Shown here: positions 1 to 10,790 of the stretch, one piece after another
Layout of the letters: every line of letters starts with the position of its first letter
Numbering within the stretch: position 1 is the first letter of the stretch
From: Liopterus haemorrhoidalis
Lineage: Eukaryota > Arthropoda > Insecta > Coleoptera > Dytiscidae
NCBI GenBank assembly: GCA_963971575.1
Contig: OZ020616.1
Coordinates: forward strand, 11,517,934 to 11,581,933
DNA length: 64,000 nt
Reading direction: 5' to 3'
Program-made: the position numbers and the translations under genes
Notes under the pieces: generated by a model
What the model was told of the DNA's origin: nothing
Database searches by the model: none
What the model saw: the letters and a program-made list of their open reading frames with translations, nothing else

Positions 1-17
1 GAGAACAGGTAAATTGG

Positions 18-290
18 TTGCAAATATGTTGCATGAGGTTTCTTAGAAGTGCACCATACACTATTTTATATAAAAAATCGATGAAGGACAAAGAATTTAA
101 AACTGTAAATTTATTACCTACACGTCCTGGAAGACCGCTAAAATTTGAGAAAATCGCCCTGACGCCTTTGTACCAAAATACCAGGCCTATTACTTATGAA
201 AAATATAAAGACAGTTATTACCTTATATACCTCCGGTGCATCATGCATATTTCGAAACACTGCCACATGCAGAGCCTAAGTAAATACTAT
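18..290 (+). pseudogene. Decayed fragment of an unidentified protein-coding repeat
   Basis: A run of about 70 codons reads with protein-like composition (PTRPGRPLKFEKIALTPLYQ is the clearest stretch). Near position 219 the sense shifts into another frame that reads YIPPVHHAYFETLPHAEPK and then meets a stop. The join of two coherent frames indicates a frameshifted relic, not a live gene. There is no usable start: the first ATG lies in sequence that looks like the middle of a larger protein, so the fragment probably continues left of the window. I do not recognise the family with certainty. The proline-rich PPVHHAYF motif suggests a conserved C-terminal segment of a repetitive invertebrate gene, possibly transposon-borne. 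A relation to the relic at 41030-41530 is possible but unproven. Confidence 0.35.
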
Positions 291-458
291 CAAGATCTTG
301 TAATTTTGACGATGTAATTATCGTCTAAAATTAAAAATACTACTATTTTCTGTCATGTCATGCGTATTTATAAACAAAATTGGTATTAAAATGAAGTATA
401 TTTTAAGTAATATTTTATTTTTCAAAATTGAAATTAAACGATTTTTACAATTGTCTAA

Positions 459-673
459 TTTTGAAAGTGGTGTAAGTCCATTTACAGCCTATAAATAAAT
501 ATTATTATAGTTTAATTCGCCTAAAACAAATTTATATAATCAAATTCAATATTGATAAAACAGTAGAAACATTGCCAGACTTCATATAATTTGCCTAAAT
601 TTTTTAATTAACAGATATGCTAACCTTTAATTTTTTCAAAACAAGAGAAAATGGACTTATACCACTTTCAAAA
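459..673. mobile_element. Miniature inverted-repeat element (215 bp)
   Basis: The ends are inverted repeats of about 24 bp: TTTTGAAAGTGGTGTAAG at the left and its complement, with one mismatch, at the right. The element is flanked on both sides by TAA. A 3-bp TAA duplication is what PIF/Harbinger-type transposases leave, so this is most likely a non-autonomous Harbinger element. It has no coding capacity; the interior is AT-rich. Confidence 0.6.
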
Positions 674-784
674 TAAACAGTCCATATTATGATATGATAT
701 ATATGTTAAATTTTATAAAATAAGTTGGCTTCTTTTAGGATTTAAATGATCTTAGTTTCGTTTTTGTTTGACAGAATTTAATCT

Positions 785-1005
785 GTGTGTGCTGGTAGTT
801 GGTTGGAACTTCTTTCCATATGGTATTGAGGGCATTCTATGATAAAGTGCCTTACTGTCAGTCTGGTGTTGCTTCGTTGCTAAGTTTGGTGGGTCTTCTC
901 GTTGGAACAGGTGTTTGGGGGTTAATAGAGTGTGTCCGATTCTTATCCTGGTTAATACTATCTGTTCTCTTCTGGTAATGTTGTTTTGGGGTTTACTTCT
1001 GTGTA
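785..1005 (-). pseudogene. Non-LTR retrotransposon 3' end (ORF2 C-terminus)
   Basis: Read on the minus strand, the stretch gives RREQIVLTRIRIGHTLLTPK followed by HLFQREDPPNL. This is the signature of the region after the RNase H-like domain in jockey/I/R1-type LINEs, which is normally followed by a Cys-rich C..C..LTVKHIL..C block. That block is present only in scrambled frames (TVRHFIIEC-like), so the copy is frameshifted. Only the tail of ORF2 is here. The same kind of tail is better preserved at 10791-11181. Confidence 0.55.
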
Positions 1006-1327
1006 TGTGGATGTGAATGTTGTTTTATGTTAAAGAACTTTTTTGTACACAACGTTTCTTCCTTTGTGGTTACGATGTGGTTTACTTGGTCTTCCCTTTC
1101 GGTGCACAATTAAACAATATATCCTTTTCCTCGCCCTTGATCAGACAACATAGAGCTGGCCTTGGGAGAAAAAGCTCGTATAATATATTAATATTAAAGA
1201 AAATGTATTTTCAGAATAAAGCATTGAATATATGTATAAGAATAATTAAGAAATAAATCAGGTGATTAGTAACATTAATTAAATAATCGATTGTACCCAC
1301 AATTTGTTATCACTTACTACATTTTTT

Positions 1328-1360
1328 ATTTTATTATTATTATTATTATTATTATTTATT
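1328..1360. repeat. (TTA)n microsatellite
   Basis: About eight TTA units run inside an AT-rich tract. From 1437 to 1495 there is a degenerate copy of the R-family palindromic end (GTGTGAAAATTTACAC). Confidence 0.7.
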
Positions 1361-1586
1361 TTTTTGTTGACTCCCAACTATATTTGCAATCTGTTTCATA
1401 AGAAACAATAAACAAATTCTCTAATTATGTTAAGATTGGAGTTACTAAATACTTACAAAATCTCAATGTCAATGTGTGAAAATTTACACTTTACATTAAT
1501 GTACTTAATAGTTTTTGACATTTATTATTGTTACTAACGTCGTACATCGTTTTAAAGCGTTTCAACAAAATTTCATTAAAAATATT

Positions 1587-2367
1587 GGGCCATGTTCATA
1601 ATCTTTTACTAAATATTGCGATTAAGCGTTACTTGTTAAAATAAGCAAGTACGATACTATCGTTAGTAGTGTTCATAATCACAATACTAAGATATTTTAA
1701 CTAATATCGATGTAACTTTGACAACGTTGCTGTTGGCATTAGAAAGAGATAGACATATGCACTGTTCAACATGTTAAAAGAGATGGAAGTCGTGTTACTA
1801 GCTTGTATTATCGCGGTATAAACAAAAATATAATGTTAACTAATTAATCATGTTATTAACTAATTACCTATATCTTGTTGATATGAACCTTTCGCAAAAT
1901 AACGTAAAGCAATACATATTTGGAGATCAGTAGAAATACTTCCACCTTTTGAAGATACCGGTTTTATATCGTCATGTAAGATTTCAATTAATGTTCGAAC
2001 TCTGTCTTTTGAAAATCTATAATTTTTTTTTAAATCTTCTTCACTTAATATTTCTAATACATTTTTTCTTGTACTACAAAATTTTCTTGGCAATTGTGCC
2101 CGTAATTCACGAATTTCACGAACATCACGCAAATCTCTCATATACTTGATTAAAGTCAATCAGTATTATGAACACAATTGCTATTTTAATGTATTTAATA
2201 CAGCCTCTCCGCACTTCTAAATCTGTACTACTAAATTACAATTTACTAAGCACTACTAAGCACTACTAACAATAATTCTGTATTATGAACACCCATTTTT
2301 AGTAACGCTTAGTATACTTGTCTTAGTAGTGCTACTAAGATTTAGTAAAACATTATGAACATGGCCC
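1587..2367 (-). mobile_element. PIF/Harbinger element, internally deleted (781 bp)
   Basis: The element is bounded by near-perfect inverted repeats of about 27 bp beginning GGGCCATGTTCATAAT, and each side is flanked by ATT, a 3-bp target duplication. TGTTCATAAT recurs several times inside as subterminal repeats, a common property of Harbinger-type binding sites. The only coding content is the N-terminal transposase piece annotated at 1860-2159. The catalytic DDE part is missing, so this is a deletion derivative that depends on another copy for movement. Confidence 0.75.
1860..2159 (-). pseudogene. Harbinger-type transposase, N-terminal fragment
   Basis: The 99-codon open frame starts at ATG 2159 on the minus strand. 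Its order of features matches the N-terminus of HARBI1-like transposases: a charged leader, then LKKNYRFSKDRVRTLIEILH (the F-R-F-S-K-D-x-V-R-x-L block), then LQICIALRYFAKGSYQQDIG (the L-Q-x-x-x-A-L-R-x-x-A-x-G-S-x-Q block). The family is normally about 350 residues long with a DDE nuclease after this point; here the frame ends directly after the Q-x-x-I-G motif. It lies between the terminal repeats of its own element. The uninterrupted frame suggests a fairly recent deletion. Confidence 0.75.
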
Positions 2368-2439
2368 ATTGATTTTAAACAGTAGATTTACAAACACTGT
2401 AATTGAAGAAGGATTCGTACAATCGTAATAAGTATCCTT

Positions 2440-2860
2440 TATTTGGTCTTATATAAGAGAGAAACACAATAACTGACACACAGCTGGAAATTTGTTGTTT
2501 AATAACAGATGTACAATATATATCGTTAAAGCAGGAATTCGTTAACCGAGGTACGCACATAAAAAGCAACCTCGATTGGGTCTTGCATAAGAGATAAACA
2601 GACTGACGGACATACAGGTTGATATTGGTTGTTTAAAAGCAAATTTAGAAAATTTTTCGTTAAATGTTTAAAGCATGCATTTATTAAGAGAGGTAAACCC
2701 GTAAAAAGTAACCTATCGTGGAAGTGATAATATTATAATCATATATACAAAATTTCATTAAAATCCAACCAGTAGATTTTGAGTTTTGCTTTAACAAATA
2801 AGTTCACAGACAGACAATTAGACAGATAGACAGACAAACAGACAGACAGAAAATCAAAAA
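2440..2860. repeat. Diverged tandem pair plus GACA microsatellite
   Basis: Two neighbouring units of about 135-145 bp (roughly 2440-2572 and 2573-2715) share a common order of motifs: TGGGTCTT..ATAAGAGA, a GACAGAC-like patch, TTGTTTAA, TCGTTAA and finally AAAAAGTAACC. A GACA-rich microsatellite follows at 2812-2850. This architecture (tandem units followed by a GACA tract) resembles the tail of a dispersed insect repeat. The stretch 2870-3560 holds nothing I can identify. Confidence 0.4.
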
Positions 2861-4097
2861 ATGTTCCAAACAGTCTAAGCTAAGCACATTAAAGCTACCA
2901 AAGCCAAAGTACCAAGAATATTTTTAATGTACAAACAAAGGCACCAGCTTCATATATGTATAGGTATATATAGATTTACTAATAACTATACAGATTTTAC
3001 TTAGAGTAGGTCTTTTTTGTCCACTCATGTCATTGAACGAAATAAATGTTTTGTTACATTTAGGTTCAAATGTTATTGAATCAATAAGTGAAACAGTCTC
3101 TTGCTTAGTTACTATTTCCACCTAAATAATGTATAACAATTGCATCTAAAACTGCATCTCGTAAATGTAAACTTGAACCAAACATGTAACAAAACAAGAG
3201 AATATCCCATCAGAATGCAGCAGTGTACCTAGTGAAACCATAACATTGTCCATTTCTCTAAAACACCAACACCATCTATCGCCAAACATATTTAGCACAA
3301 CATTACTACATATTAAAGCAAACAGTAAATGTTCAGAACATAGCCAGTGGCGTTAATACAAATAATATCTGTTTGTATTAGACACGTTCATTTAAAACAA
3401 CGGTTATCTTACCGACTAATTAACGATGGCCAAACGTGTTGGACTCTGCTGTATGACACTACCACCGTAATTTGATTAGGTTAGGGTTTTGCGAGTATTG
3501 TCAATGTTCTGTTTATGGATGGTTTTAGAGTTCTCGAGTGCTTATACTAAGGGACGGATCTGATAAATTCTAACACTCACTAGATTAAGGGGGCGTTTAA
3601 AAGACCCTTTATTTTTTGAAGAAATATTTTTTAATGTACACAGCAGCCACAACAGTGGTACATTTAAAGATCTTTTAATGGAAGGGCTGCAACCAAAAAT
3701 GTAACGAAGATTTTCACTTTTATGGGAGCGTTGTTATTGGCCACATAAAAAGAATAAGTTACAAGTGCAAGATCCCAGCAAAAATATGTTCAAAAAAATG
3801 TAATGGCAAGAGAAAAGTACCCAGGCTAAAACTCAAATAGGAGGATATTGTTTTACAAGATACAAGGTGACAAGATGAAAAAGCAAGGTGGGAGGAACTG
3901 GTGGACAGATGTTCAATCGAGGAAAGAATGGCGAAAAATTCTTATCGAGGCCAAGGCTCCTGGTCTGTATCGCCAAAATTGTTGTTGATGACACGTGTAA
4001 CGTGTCGACTGGTTCAACTTAACAAAAACACCGTCCCACAATCATCTATTTACACTGCGCTGCAAATTGCCCACATGTACTACCGGGTTATTAAAAT

Positions 4098-4165
4098 AAT
4101 AATTCAAAAATCCAAATATATAAATTTTCACACATTTCAGGATTTCGTAAATATCTTGTCATTCT
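4098..4165. repeat. Fragment of R-family palindromic end
   Basis: TTTTCACACATTTCAGGATT followed by TCGTAAATATC matches the 3' terminus seen in full R copies (for example 22857-22912), but half of the GTGTGAAT-ATTCACAC palindrome is lost. No other part of an R element is adjacent. Confidence 0.45.
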
Positions 4166-4354
4166 GATTGTGTCAGTTTTATTAATTTTTTATCACTTTT
4201 CGTCTGTCAGTTTAAGTATTATTTCTTGTAGGTTAACAGGAAGAGTTTTTAGAAAGTTGTACATATATTTTTTTATGAAGATCCTATTGAATGATATAAC
4301 TTCTACATGTTAACGAGAGTCGTTACAATATTATTTTTTAACTAAGCAAATCAC

Positions 4355-5016
4355 TTTTTACTTGCCCGACCTTAATATATAAGGGGCAAGTATTGTAATC
4401 GCGAAAATTTTCGATGTCGAGATTTTGACTGATGACCACGTTTCATGGTCCAGGGAATCCAAAAAACATATTTTCGAAGTGCCGTCCGTATGTATGTGTG
4501 TCTGTGTGTCTGTGTGTGTGTCTGTATGTATACACGATAACTCAAGAACGGTTCAACTTAGAGAATTCGTTTTGGTACTAAAAAATTCTCCTATTAAATG
4601 GGCAGAACCCTATTATTTTTTATAAAGATCGTTTGAATAGAAATGGGAGTTTACTCGTGTCGATTTTAAAATTTTTGCGAATATTTAGCAACAATAATAT
4701 TTCGAAAAAATTTATTGTACAAAAGTTACTATAAATGCAATAACTAATAACTTTTATTTGAGACGTTTTTTGATAAAACGAAAAATTTTGAAATTTTTTT
4801 GTAAAATTATTTGAAATTTTTCCAAGTCTCAATTTTTTCATATTTATAACGTTTCCATGGTCATGATAATTAATTCGTAACAAGTAAACCAAGCCTAGGA
4901 CAAAAATTTGTAACGAACATAATTTGATGTATTTTTGAAGATTTATCTAAATATTAAAAAAAAAAAAATTAATAGGGAGGGCAAGTCTAGCGGAGGTTTC
5001 CCTTCGCCACTGGTTT
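4355..5016 (+). mobile_element. Dispersed repeat family A, copy 1
   Basis: It starts with TTTTTACTTGCCCGACC and ends with GGGCAAGTCTAGCGGAGG...CACTGGTTT, so ACTTGCCC and GGGCAAGT form a short inverted pair near the two ends. A TGTG/TCTG microsatellite lies 130 bp in (4490-4530). The same order of sequence, about 470 bp long, recurs at 48132-48603, and the 3' end alone recurs at 57590-57652. The inner 3' half is shared with family B (10155, 29533). There is no long open frame. The class is unresolved: no clear target duplication was found, so both TIR and Helitron-like origins remain possible. Confidence 0.6.
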
Positions 5017-5096
5017 GAATTAGATGCTGTGCTTTTCATGGCTTATTATGCGAATAGATTTGTTTTGTCTTGCCAGAAAAAAAGGCGATACAAATT

Positions 5097-5880
5097 ACCG
5101 TATTAGCCCGAATATAACGCATTATTTTTGACCAATTATTTTCTGTGAAAAAACTGACTCGCGCTAAATTTAGGGTTTAGAAAATGGAATTTAATATAAA
5201 CAACCCTTCTTATTAGTACGCCTGTGCTTCCACACCATCATAAGAAAGGTGAAAAAACGGTCTTATTGAAGTCAACTGGTTACGATAAATCCAGAATTAA
5301 CGTAAAACAAAGCTCAAAGAAAAGCTGCATCCAGAATAATTTTTTGGGCCCAACAAAAAGGTTGGATGACAGAGGAATTGGTATTAGACTGATTCAATGT
5401 GATATGCGGAATATGGCCAGGTTCTCTGAGAAAACCTCGCTCCTTGATGCATTTCGCGGCCACCTTATGCCAGGTGTTAAGGAAAAAATTCAGGCATTTA
5501 ATTCCGATAAAAACAGGTGGTTACCTCAGTTGCAAATCTTGCATGTGGTGGTCAATAAATCATTTAAAGACAACTCGCGAAAAGAAAACAACAATTAAGT
5601 ATAAGAGGGATATCACCCATTGACACCTTGAGGAAAAACAAAAAAATCCTCAGTCTCACTTTTAAGAAAATGAATTGCGACTGCCTGGCACAAGATCGAA
5701 CCTGAATTGATAGTGATGGGTTTAAGAAATGTTGCATTTCAAATAATTTAAATGGGTCTGAAGATGACATTTTGTGGGAGACTGAAAGCGAGCATGTACT
5801 GTCAATATTTGGGTGGTATAGAAACAAATGCAATGAATTTGCTAGCTGTGAGAATCCACTGAAAGTTTTGTTAAGCAGTT
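5097..5880 (+). pseudogene. Pogo/Tigger-type transposase relic
   Basis: Upstream, TACCGTATTAGCCCGAATAT is a typical pogo/Tigger-type terminus. The coding remains follow in the usual order. GEKTVLLKSTGYDKSRIN corresponds to the GxKTxxxRTTGxEKxRxTV block of the DDE domain. DAFRGHLMPGVKEKIQAFN corresponds to the DAFRGH block carrying a catalytic Asp. WLPQLQILHVVVNKSFKDN is the TxxLQPLDVxVNKPFK block. After a frame break, GFKKCCISNNLNGSEDDILW is the C-terminal FKKCGISNxxDGxEDD block. Family members are about 450-500 residues; the N-terminal CENP-B/HTH domains are absent and several frameshifts and stops are present. It is a dead copy. Confidence 0.7.
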
Positions 5881-7092
5881 ACTTATTCTCGTAATATCAA
5901 TTATTCAGTAATTTTTTAGACAAGTTTCAGCCTGTCTTATATATTTGGTATATTATCACTATTCTGTTTCATACAGTGCGCTGAAAAGGATATTTTAAAA
6001 AATAGCAATGTAACTTTGAGAATGCTTAAAACCGAAACACCGATATTGTAATCAGCATGACGAATAGGTAAACATATTTGTGAAACTTTACAAAGACTTT
6101 CATTTAAGAACCTTTAACAAAATAGATACATAGGATCTTGCTCCACCATTACAACGCACCGGCATACACCTCCCAACAAAAGATATCTTGAGATGATTCC
6201 GGTCAAATTATTAACTTATCTTTCATATAATCGTGATTTAGCTTCCATATAGGTAATGTTATTTTTATTTATTCCCAATAATAAAAGAAAAACTCCAGGA
6301 CAGTGGTTTCAAAGCTTGGAAACAGAGGTACATGAGTTTCAAGAGGAATTGAATAAGATATCTCAAGAAAAACTGTATTTAAGACATGGTTTGCGTGAAT
6401 GAATCTTTGTACATAATGAACATTATTTTTAATTTAATATTAATGTGTTTTCATCTGTTTTGGTTATTAGAATGACCCTCATATTTGTTATATTGAGATT
6501 CAAATGTTGAATTGCCGTGAAATATTTTTAATTTTCTTATCGCAGTTTGAGTATTGTTGTGAGATAAAGGGTTATAATTCGGTATTAGCGTTAATAATGT
6601 TAAATACGCATTACCATCGCCAGTGAATGCCTGCGGTAATGGTTTGGGTCAGTTTGAGATCACCTTCGACAAGACCCCCTGATAATGCCACACTCCATTG
6701 TGTACGGTATACGGCGTCGTCCTACATTGTACACTGTTAGAAAGGGAGCGTCAGGAGCGTATTACATACTGAATTGCAAAATCTTCTTAATAAACTTCTA
6801 ATTCTAACAGAACAATATACGATGGTAATCCAGAAAGTAAAAAGAAGTTATTAACAACGTAAATACAAACGATGTTTATTGTTAACACCGTAAGCCGTTC
6901 CTGGCGGGTGTGCAAAAGAAGCTCCCGCACCTGGGCGGCCGAACACAGGACCGGCTGGTTTTAGACTGTTTTGTTATGGCAAATGACCTAAATGGACTTC
7001 AATTATTTAACGAATTATTAAGTGTTTTCAAGGAAATATTTCCCACTTCTACAAAAGCCTTAATTACTTTTGAGTACATAATAAACAATTGT
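5881..7092. other. AT-rich stretch without recognisable feature
   Basis: No coding, RNA or repeat signal could be supported on either strand. A slightly more GC-balanced patch lies at 6640-6760. Confidence 0.4.
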
Positions 7093-7418
7093 GGAAAGGT
7101 TGTACGGGTATCGGACATAAATAAAAACAACTATCTACAGCTGACCAGTTTCGAAATAGTTTATTCCTTCATCAGAGCTGCTACATAAAGGAAAATCAGA
7201 ATACAGTATAAGTGAACATCGTATAACAATAAATGAATATAATAATAATATAAGTATAACATTGTAAACCATACCTGAGATAATAGTATTAAGTGTAATG
7301 GTGAGGTAGATAAAAACGGGTCATGATATATAAAAAATTATTAACTATTCCGAAACTGGTCAGCTGTAGATAGTTGTTTTTATTTATGTCCGATACCCGT
7401 ACAACCTTTCCACTTCTA
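7093..7418. mobile_element. Foldback element with hammerhead motif (Penelope-like or retrozyme debris)
   Basis: Two inverted copies of about 70 bp (7093-7165 and 7345-7418) face each other across 180 bp. Each contains TCGGACATAAATAAAAACAA, CTATCTACAGCTGACCAGTT and a TTTCG(A)-type block in the respective orientation. The left copy, read on the minus strand, holds a complete hammerhead-ribozyme motif set. The right copy keeps GAAAC-TG-GTC-AGCTG but lacks the CTGATGA box. Head-to-head copies with hammerheads are typical of the terminal repeats of Penelope-like elements. No reverse transcriptase or GIY-YIG coding was found around it. Confidence 0.55.
7138..7180 (-). ncRNA. Candidate type I hammerhead ribozyme
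   Basis: On the minus strand the order is stem I strand CAGCT, core box CTGATGA, one extra A, stem II GGAATA-AAC-TATTTC (6 bp, one G-U), core GAAA, then C-TG-G (a stem III of only two base pairs), then the cleavage triplet GTC, then AGCTG, which pairs perfectly with the first strand. All invariant core residues (CUGAUGA, GAAA, NUH) are present. The minimal stem III is known from hammerheads of Penelope-like elements and retrozymes, which are thought to act as dimers. The extra A between CTGATGA and stem II is not in the canonical core and may reduce activity. The match is seen directly; self-cleavage is inference. Confidence 0.6.
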
Positions 7419-8942
7419 TTCATTACGGACACGACCATCTCCACATAATAAACAATGAATTAATATCTTCATTTCCTAATTTTTCTTTAGCTTTAAATGT
7501 TTTTTAACATTGCCTGTAACTGTGGCATCAGGGGAAAGAAATTTTTCTTAATAAAAATTAATCAAACATTACGCCAGGTCACCGATGTCACAGGAAAAGA
7601 TAACTAATGTTGCATTATTGTCAATAGAGAAGGATATTTGCGAGAAATCGAATTTGTCAAAAATAATTTATTTCATTTTCAATATATTTAACACTAATAG
7701 TTGTCTTTATTTTGTATTAATAGTTTTGCATTTATATATGTAGTAAAATATTCGTCTTTAGTAAAACCATTTTTATTTGTTTTTTTTATTTATTTTATGA
7801 AAATAAAAATTTGAAAATATTTATTTTGTATGGTAAATATTAACTTTGTACATATATACAGATATAAACGTAAACATTAGTATCAAATTCTTAATTAAAT
7901 AATATTTTATTAATAAGGTCGGAGATATTGTTCTTGAACCTGAGCCAATAACCCAGGTACGACCCTGACCATAAGTAATTTTTCTACTTAGACACTAATT
8001 AGACTGCGACACTTGTCATACCTTGTGACGAGTTTTTGGATACATTTGTTGTTGGAATATGGGGTTTTTGGAGATTGTTAAATAAAACTCATGTATAGGC
8101 TTTAAACATCTTTATTCAATCATAGCCAGAAAAGAACTGCTTCAGCATAAGTATTTTTATATTATCTGAAAGCTTGACACCATGATGTCACTGCATTATT
8201 TTGCAGCCTCAGCCTAATTATGTTTGTATATTAGAACAATAGTTGCTCTATATTTTTAGTTTTGCTGACTTAACTTTAATTACTTGAAAACTTAATCTTT
8301 ATTAGTTGCAAGAATGAAATCTCAACATTTGTTGTATATATCAGCCTCTTGTGAGGTCAGCTATTGTCACTGTCGTTTTAACTTCGTAGTCATTTCTCAA
8401 TCGTCTAGCACCAGGAAAGGCTTTGAGATGGGCAAATAAATGATAGTAACTTGGCGCAAGTTAGGGACAGTATGGTCGATATGAAAAAATGTCCCAGTGA
8501 AACTCGTCAGGCTGAGCCTAGGCGAGAAGATTTCGTCCCCAAGTTATAAACATTAATGTTATTTGGGTTGCAGAGTATTTATTTGCAAAAAGGGTCAAAA
8601 TTTGAATCTCTGCCACTGCTCAATATTCTGTCTCGATATCCACCAACAATCTGATTTGTTTCTTATACAGACTGTAGTTTCGGCTTTCGCCATTGTCAAA
8701 TTTGCAGTAATAATTTAATTGTCAAATTAATTATAATTTCAAAATTACTGTCACTTTAACAATGGCAAGAGCCAAGCATACCACCAATGAAAAATAAAAA
8801 AATAATCTTATTTAACAGCATTTTATCTATAAGTGAGTTTCTGAGAGTTAAATTGTACTTGCAATGAGATATTTGATATCTCGATGTTTAATATTCCAGT
8901 ATTTTTATTTTTAAATATTAATAAAGTGTTTTTCTTTTTCAG
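7419..8942. other. Intron sequence, nothing recognised
   Basis: AT-rich non-coding sequence upstream of the first visible knot exon. I searched it for the preceding COE exon (the conserved leader before the DNA-binding domain) and did not find one. A polypyrimidine tract ending in TTTTTCTTTTTCAG directly precedes the exon. Confidence 0.5.
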
Positions 8943-9096
8943 TGTGGGCGTAGGACGAGCACATTTCGAAAAACAACCTCCAAGTAATTTAAGAAAATCA
9001 AATTTCTTCCACTTTGTCATAGCCTTGTACGACAGAGCTGGACAACCTATTGAAATTGAGAGGACAGCCTTCATTGGATTCATCGAAAAAGATCAG
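8943..9096 (+). CDS. kn: knot/collier (COE/EBF) exon: start of the DNA-binding domain
   Basis: COE/EBF proteins are transcription factors with a unique zinc-knuckle DNA-binding domain, an IPT/TIG domain and a helix-loop-helix dimerisation region. In insects, collier/knot acts in head, wing, muscle, neuron and lymph-gland patterning. This exon encodes [20 protein letters not shown] and runs on through [20 protein letters not shown] to [11 protein letters not shown], 51 codons nearly identical to Drosophila knot and vertebrate EBF. The LRKSN motif holds the Arg and Asn corresponding to EBF R63 and N66, which are needed for DNA binding. The acceptor is TTTTTCAG|T and the donor is CAG|GTTAGT. The exon enters with one base of a split codon and leaves in phase 0, matching the exon at 11633. 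A minus-strand open frame over the same region is only a shadow. Confidence 0.97.
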
Positions 9097-10154
9097 GTTA
9101 GTATTAGATATAAAACCCTTTTTGCTTCTTCGTTTCGGGGATACAATCCCTGACAAGTTGGATTCCGACTCACTGGCGCTTTCTTGCTTGTGCGATTACG
9201 TTTGCGAATTTGATTGGATGTTTCTTGTTCAGAAGCAATAAAGAACACGCGCGTTCTTCTTCAACCTGTCTGAGATTTCATCCATGAACGCAGTTAATAG
9301 CGTCTATTTGTTTTTCATTTTTGTTTCTTTACGTGAAATTTCTGTATTTTTATTTGTGTTTATATTTTAACTTAATTATGTGACCGCATTGTCTCATTAG
9401 CATTTATTAATGGAGATACTTATTTTTCCGGGCACGCAACATCAAGTAATTCTTCATTTCAACAACTAGAATTCCGGAAGCCAAGCCCTCCACAATTTAT
9501 GGAGGTACACATTAAGTCAACCTCATTTAGAAAAAACTTACATTGTTTACTAAAATTAAATAAAGTAAATGAATAAAATATTTCACAAAAAAAACAAGAA
9601 GCAGACTTCCAAAAAAACACATCGCTGGAAAAATATGTACATAAATATTTTTCGAAAAACAAAATATTTATTATTAAGTTTCTAAGATATGAAGCTCTTG
9701 ATGGGTAGATTGATAGAGGACTATTTTTGAGAACAATAATTTATTGACACGCTTGCCAAAAATAATTTTGCAATAATCTGAAAAAAAAGTAGTATTGCAT
9801 ATTGATGTGAATCAGAATACTATTCCGGGAATTTTTAATCAGATTACTCTTTCAATAATTATCTTTTTTTTTGTATTGTTAAAACCATTGCTGAGAACTG
9901 AAACCGATTTCTTGGGTCCAGGTTACGGTTTTCGGGTAAAACCGAATTCGAAATTTTCGGGTAGCCCGGTTTAGGATACCTGGTTTCGTATTTCTGAAAA
10001 GGGTTTATTGTGGCTCCGCATTTTGCGTTCATTGTTTTGGTTATCACTTCTATCCGTCTCTTTTCTTCTTTTTTTTTGAGGATAATCGATTACGAATACC
10101 CATTTAGGATACCAGGTGTTAGCGTCGGATATTCAGAACCAGGTAAATCGAATG
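9097..10154. other. knot intron, nothing recognised
   Basis: Begins with the donor GTTAGT. No coding or repeat family was identified. Between 9930 and 10110, TTTAGGATACC occurs twice in a locally richer patch of unknown origin. Confidence 0.4.
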
Positions 10155-10472
10155 GAGGTCCTTACATAACGTTTTGACTATTTTTAGCATGATGTCTGTC
10201 GATCTGTCTGTAGTCTGTCGGTCCGTGTACACGTGCAGAACAAATTCGGCTAAAAGGATTTTTTATGAAACTTTATATTTAAGCTTTTGACATCAATGGC
10301 ACAAGTTGATCAACTTTTGGTAAAAACTAGAAATGGGAGTTTACTCGTGTCGGTTTTAAGATTTTTGCGAATATTTCACAAGAGAGAAATATTTCGAAAA
10401 AAATTATTTAACAAAAGTTGCTATAAAAGCAATAACTAACAACTTTTATTTGAGACATTTTTTGATAAAATA
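10155..10472 (+). mobile_element. Dispersed repeat family B, copy 1 (truncated)
   Basis: It shares a long collinear stretch with 29620-29975: TAACGTTTTGACTATTTTTA, a GTCTGTC microsatellite, GTCCGTGTACACGTGCAGA, and then the AGTTTACTCGTGTCGG...TTTTGCGAATATTTC block. That last block is also present in family A (4650-4770). The 5' end and extreme 3' end are missing. It is immediately followed by a LINE tail. Confidence 0.55.
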
Positions 10473-10560
10473 GCAGATCGAGATGGAGGGCTTATGTGAG
10501 TGAGGCCAAAAGTCAACCTGACGGGTAGTGCACAAAGAAGAAGGAAACGGATATCCGGCA
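10473..10560 (+). pseudogene. Non-LTR retrotransposon 3' tail
   Basis: AGATCGAGATGGAGGGCTTA and the following CCAAAAGTCAACCTGA match almost base for base the end of the LINE at 50130-51210 (positions 51131-51200). The frame reads SRWRAYVSEAKSQPD, the last residues of ORF2. It is only the final 90 bp of a copy, as expected of a 5'-truncated insertion. Confidence 0.6.
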
Positions 10561-10790
10561 AATCACTAATTCTAACGTCTATTGGACTCTAGATACCTCT
10601 CTTAAAGTTTACAATCCTAAGATTGCTTGGCAGCAGATCTCCATTCCTCCCTGATATCTGCTTTTCTCTTGAGATCTACATATTTCTTACAATTAAGCTG
10701 CTCATTCAACTGACTCATATAGTTTAAGGCACAGCCATCCGAGAGTCCACCAATCACGAAGAAACCCTCCATTTACCCCCCAACAAAACT

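Noticed and set aside
2812..2850. CRISPR-like or regulatory array in GACAGAC tracts
   Set aside because: These are simple microsatellites attached to dispersed repeats in an animal genome.
3880..3975. NWWTDVQSRKEWRKILIEAK-like reading
   Set aside because: It resembles the W..V..R..WR..I..A tail of some LINEs, but it is short and has no supporting neighbouring motif.
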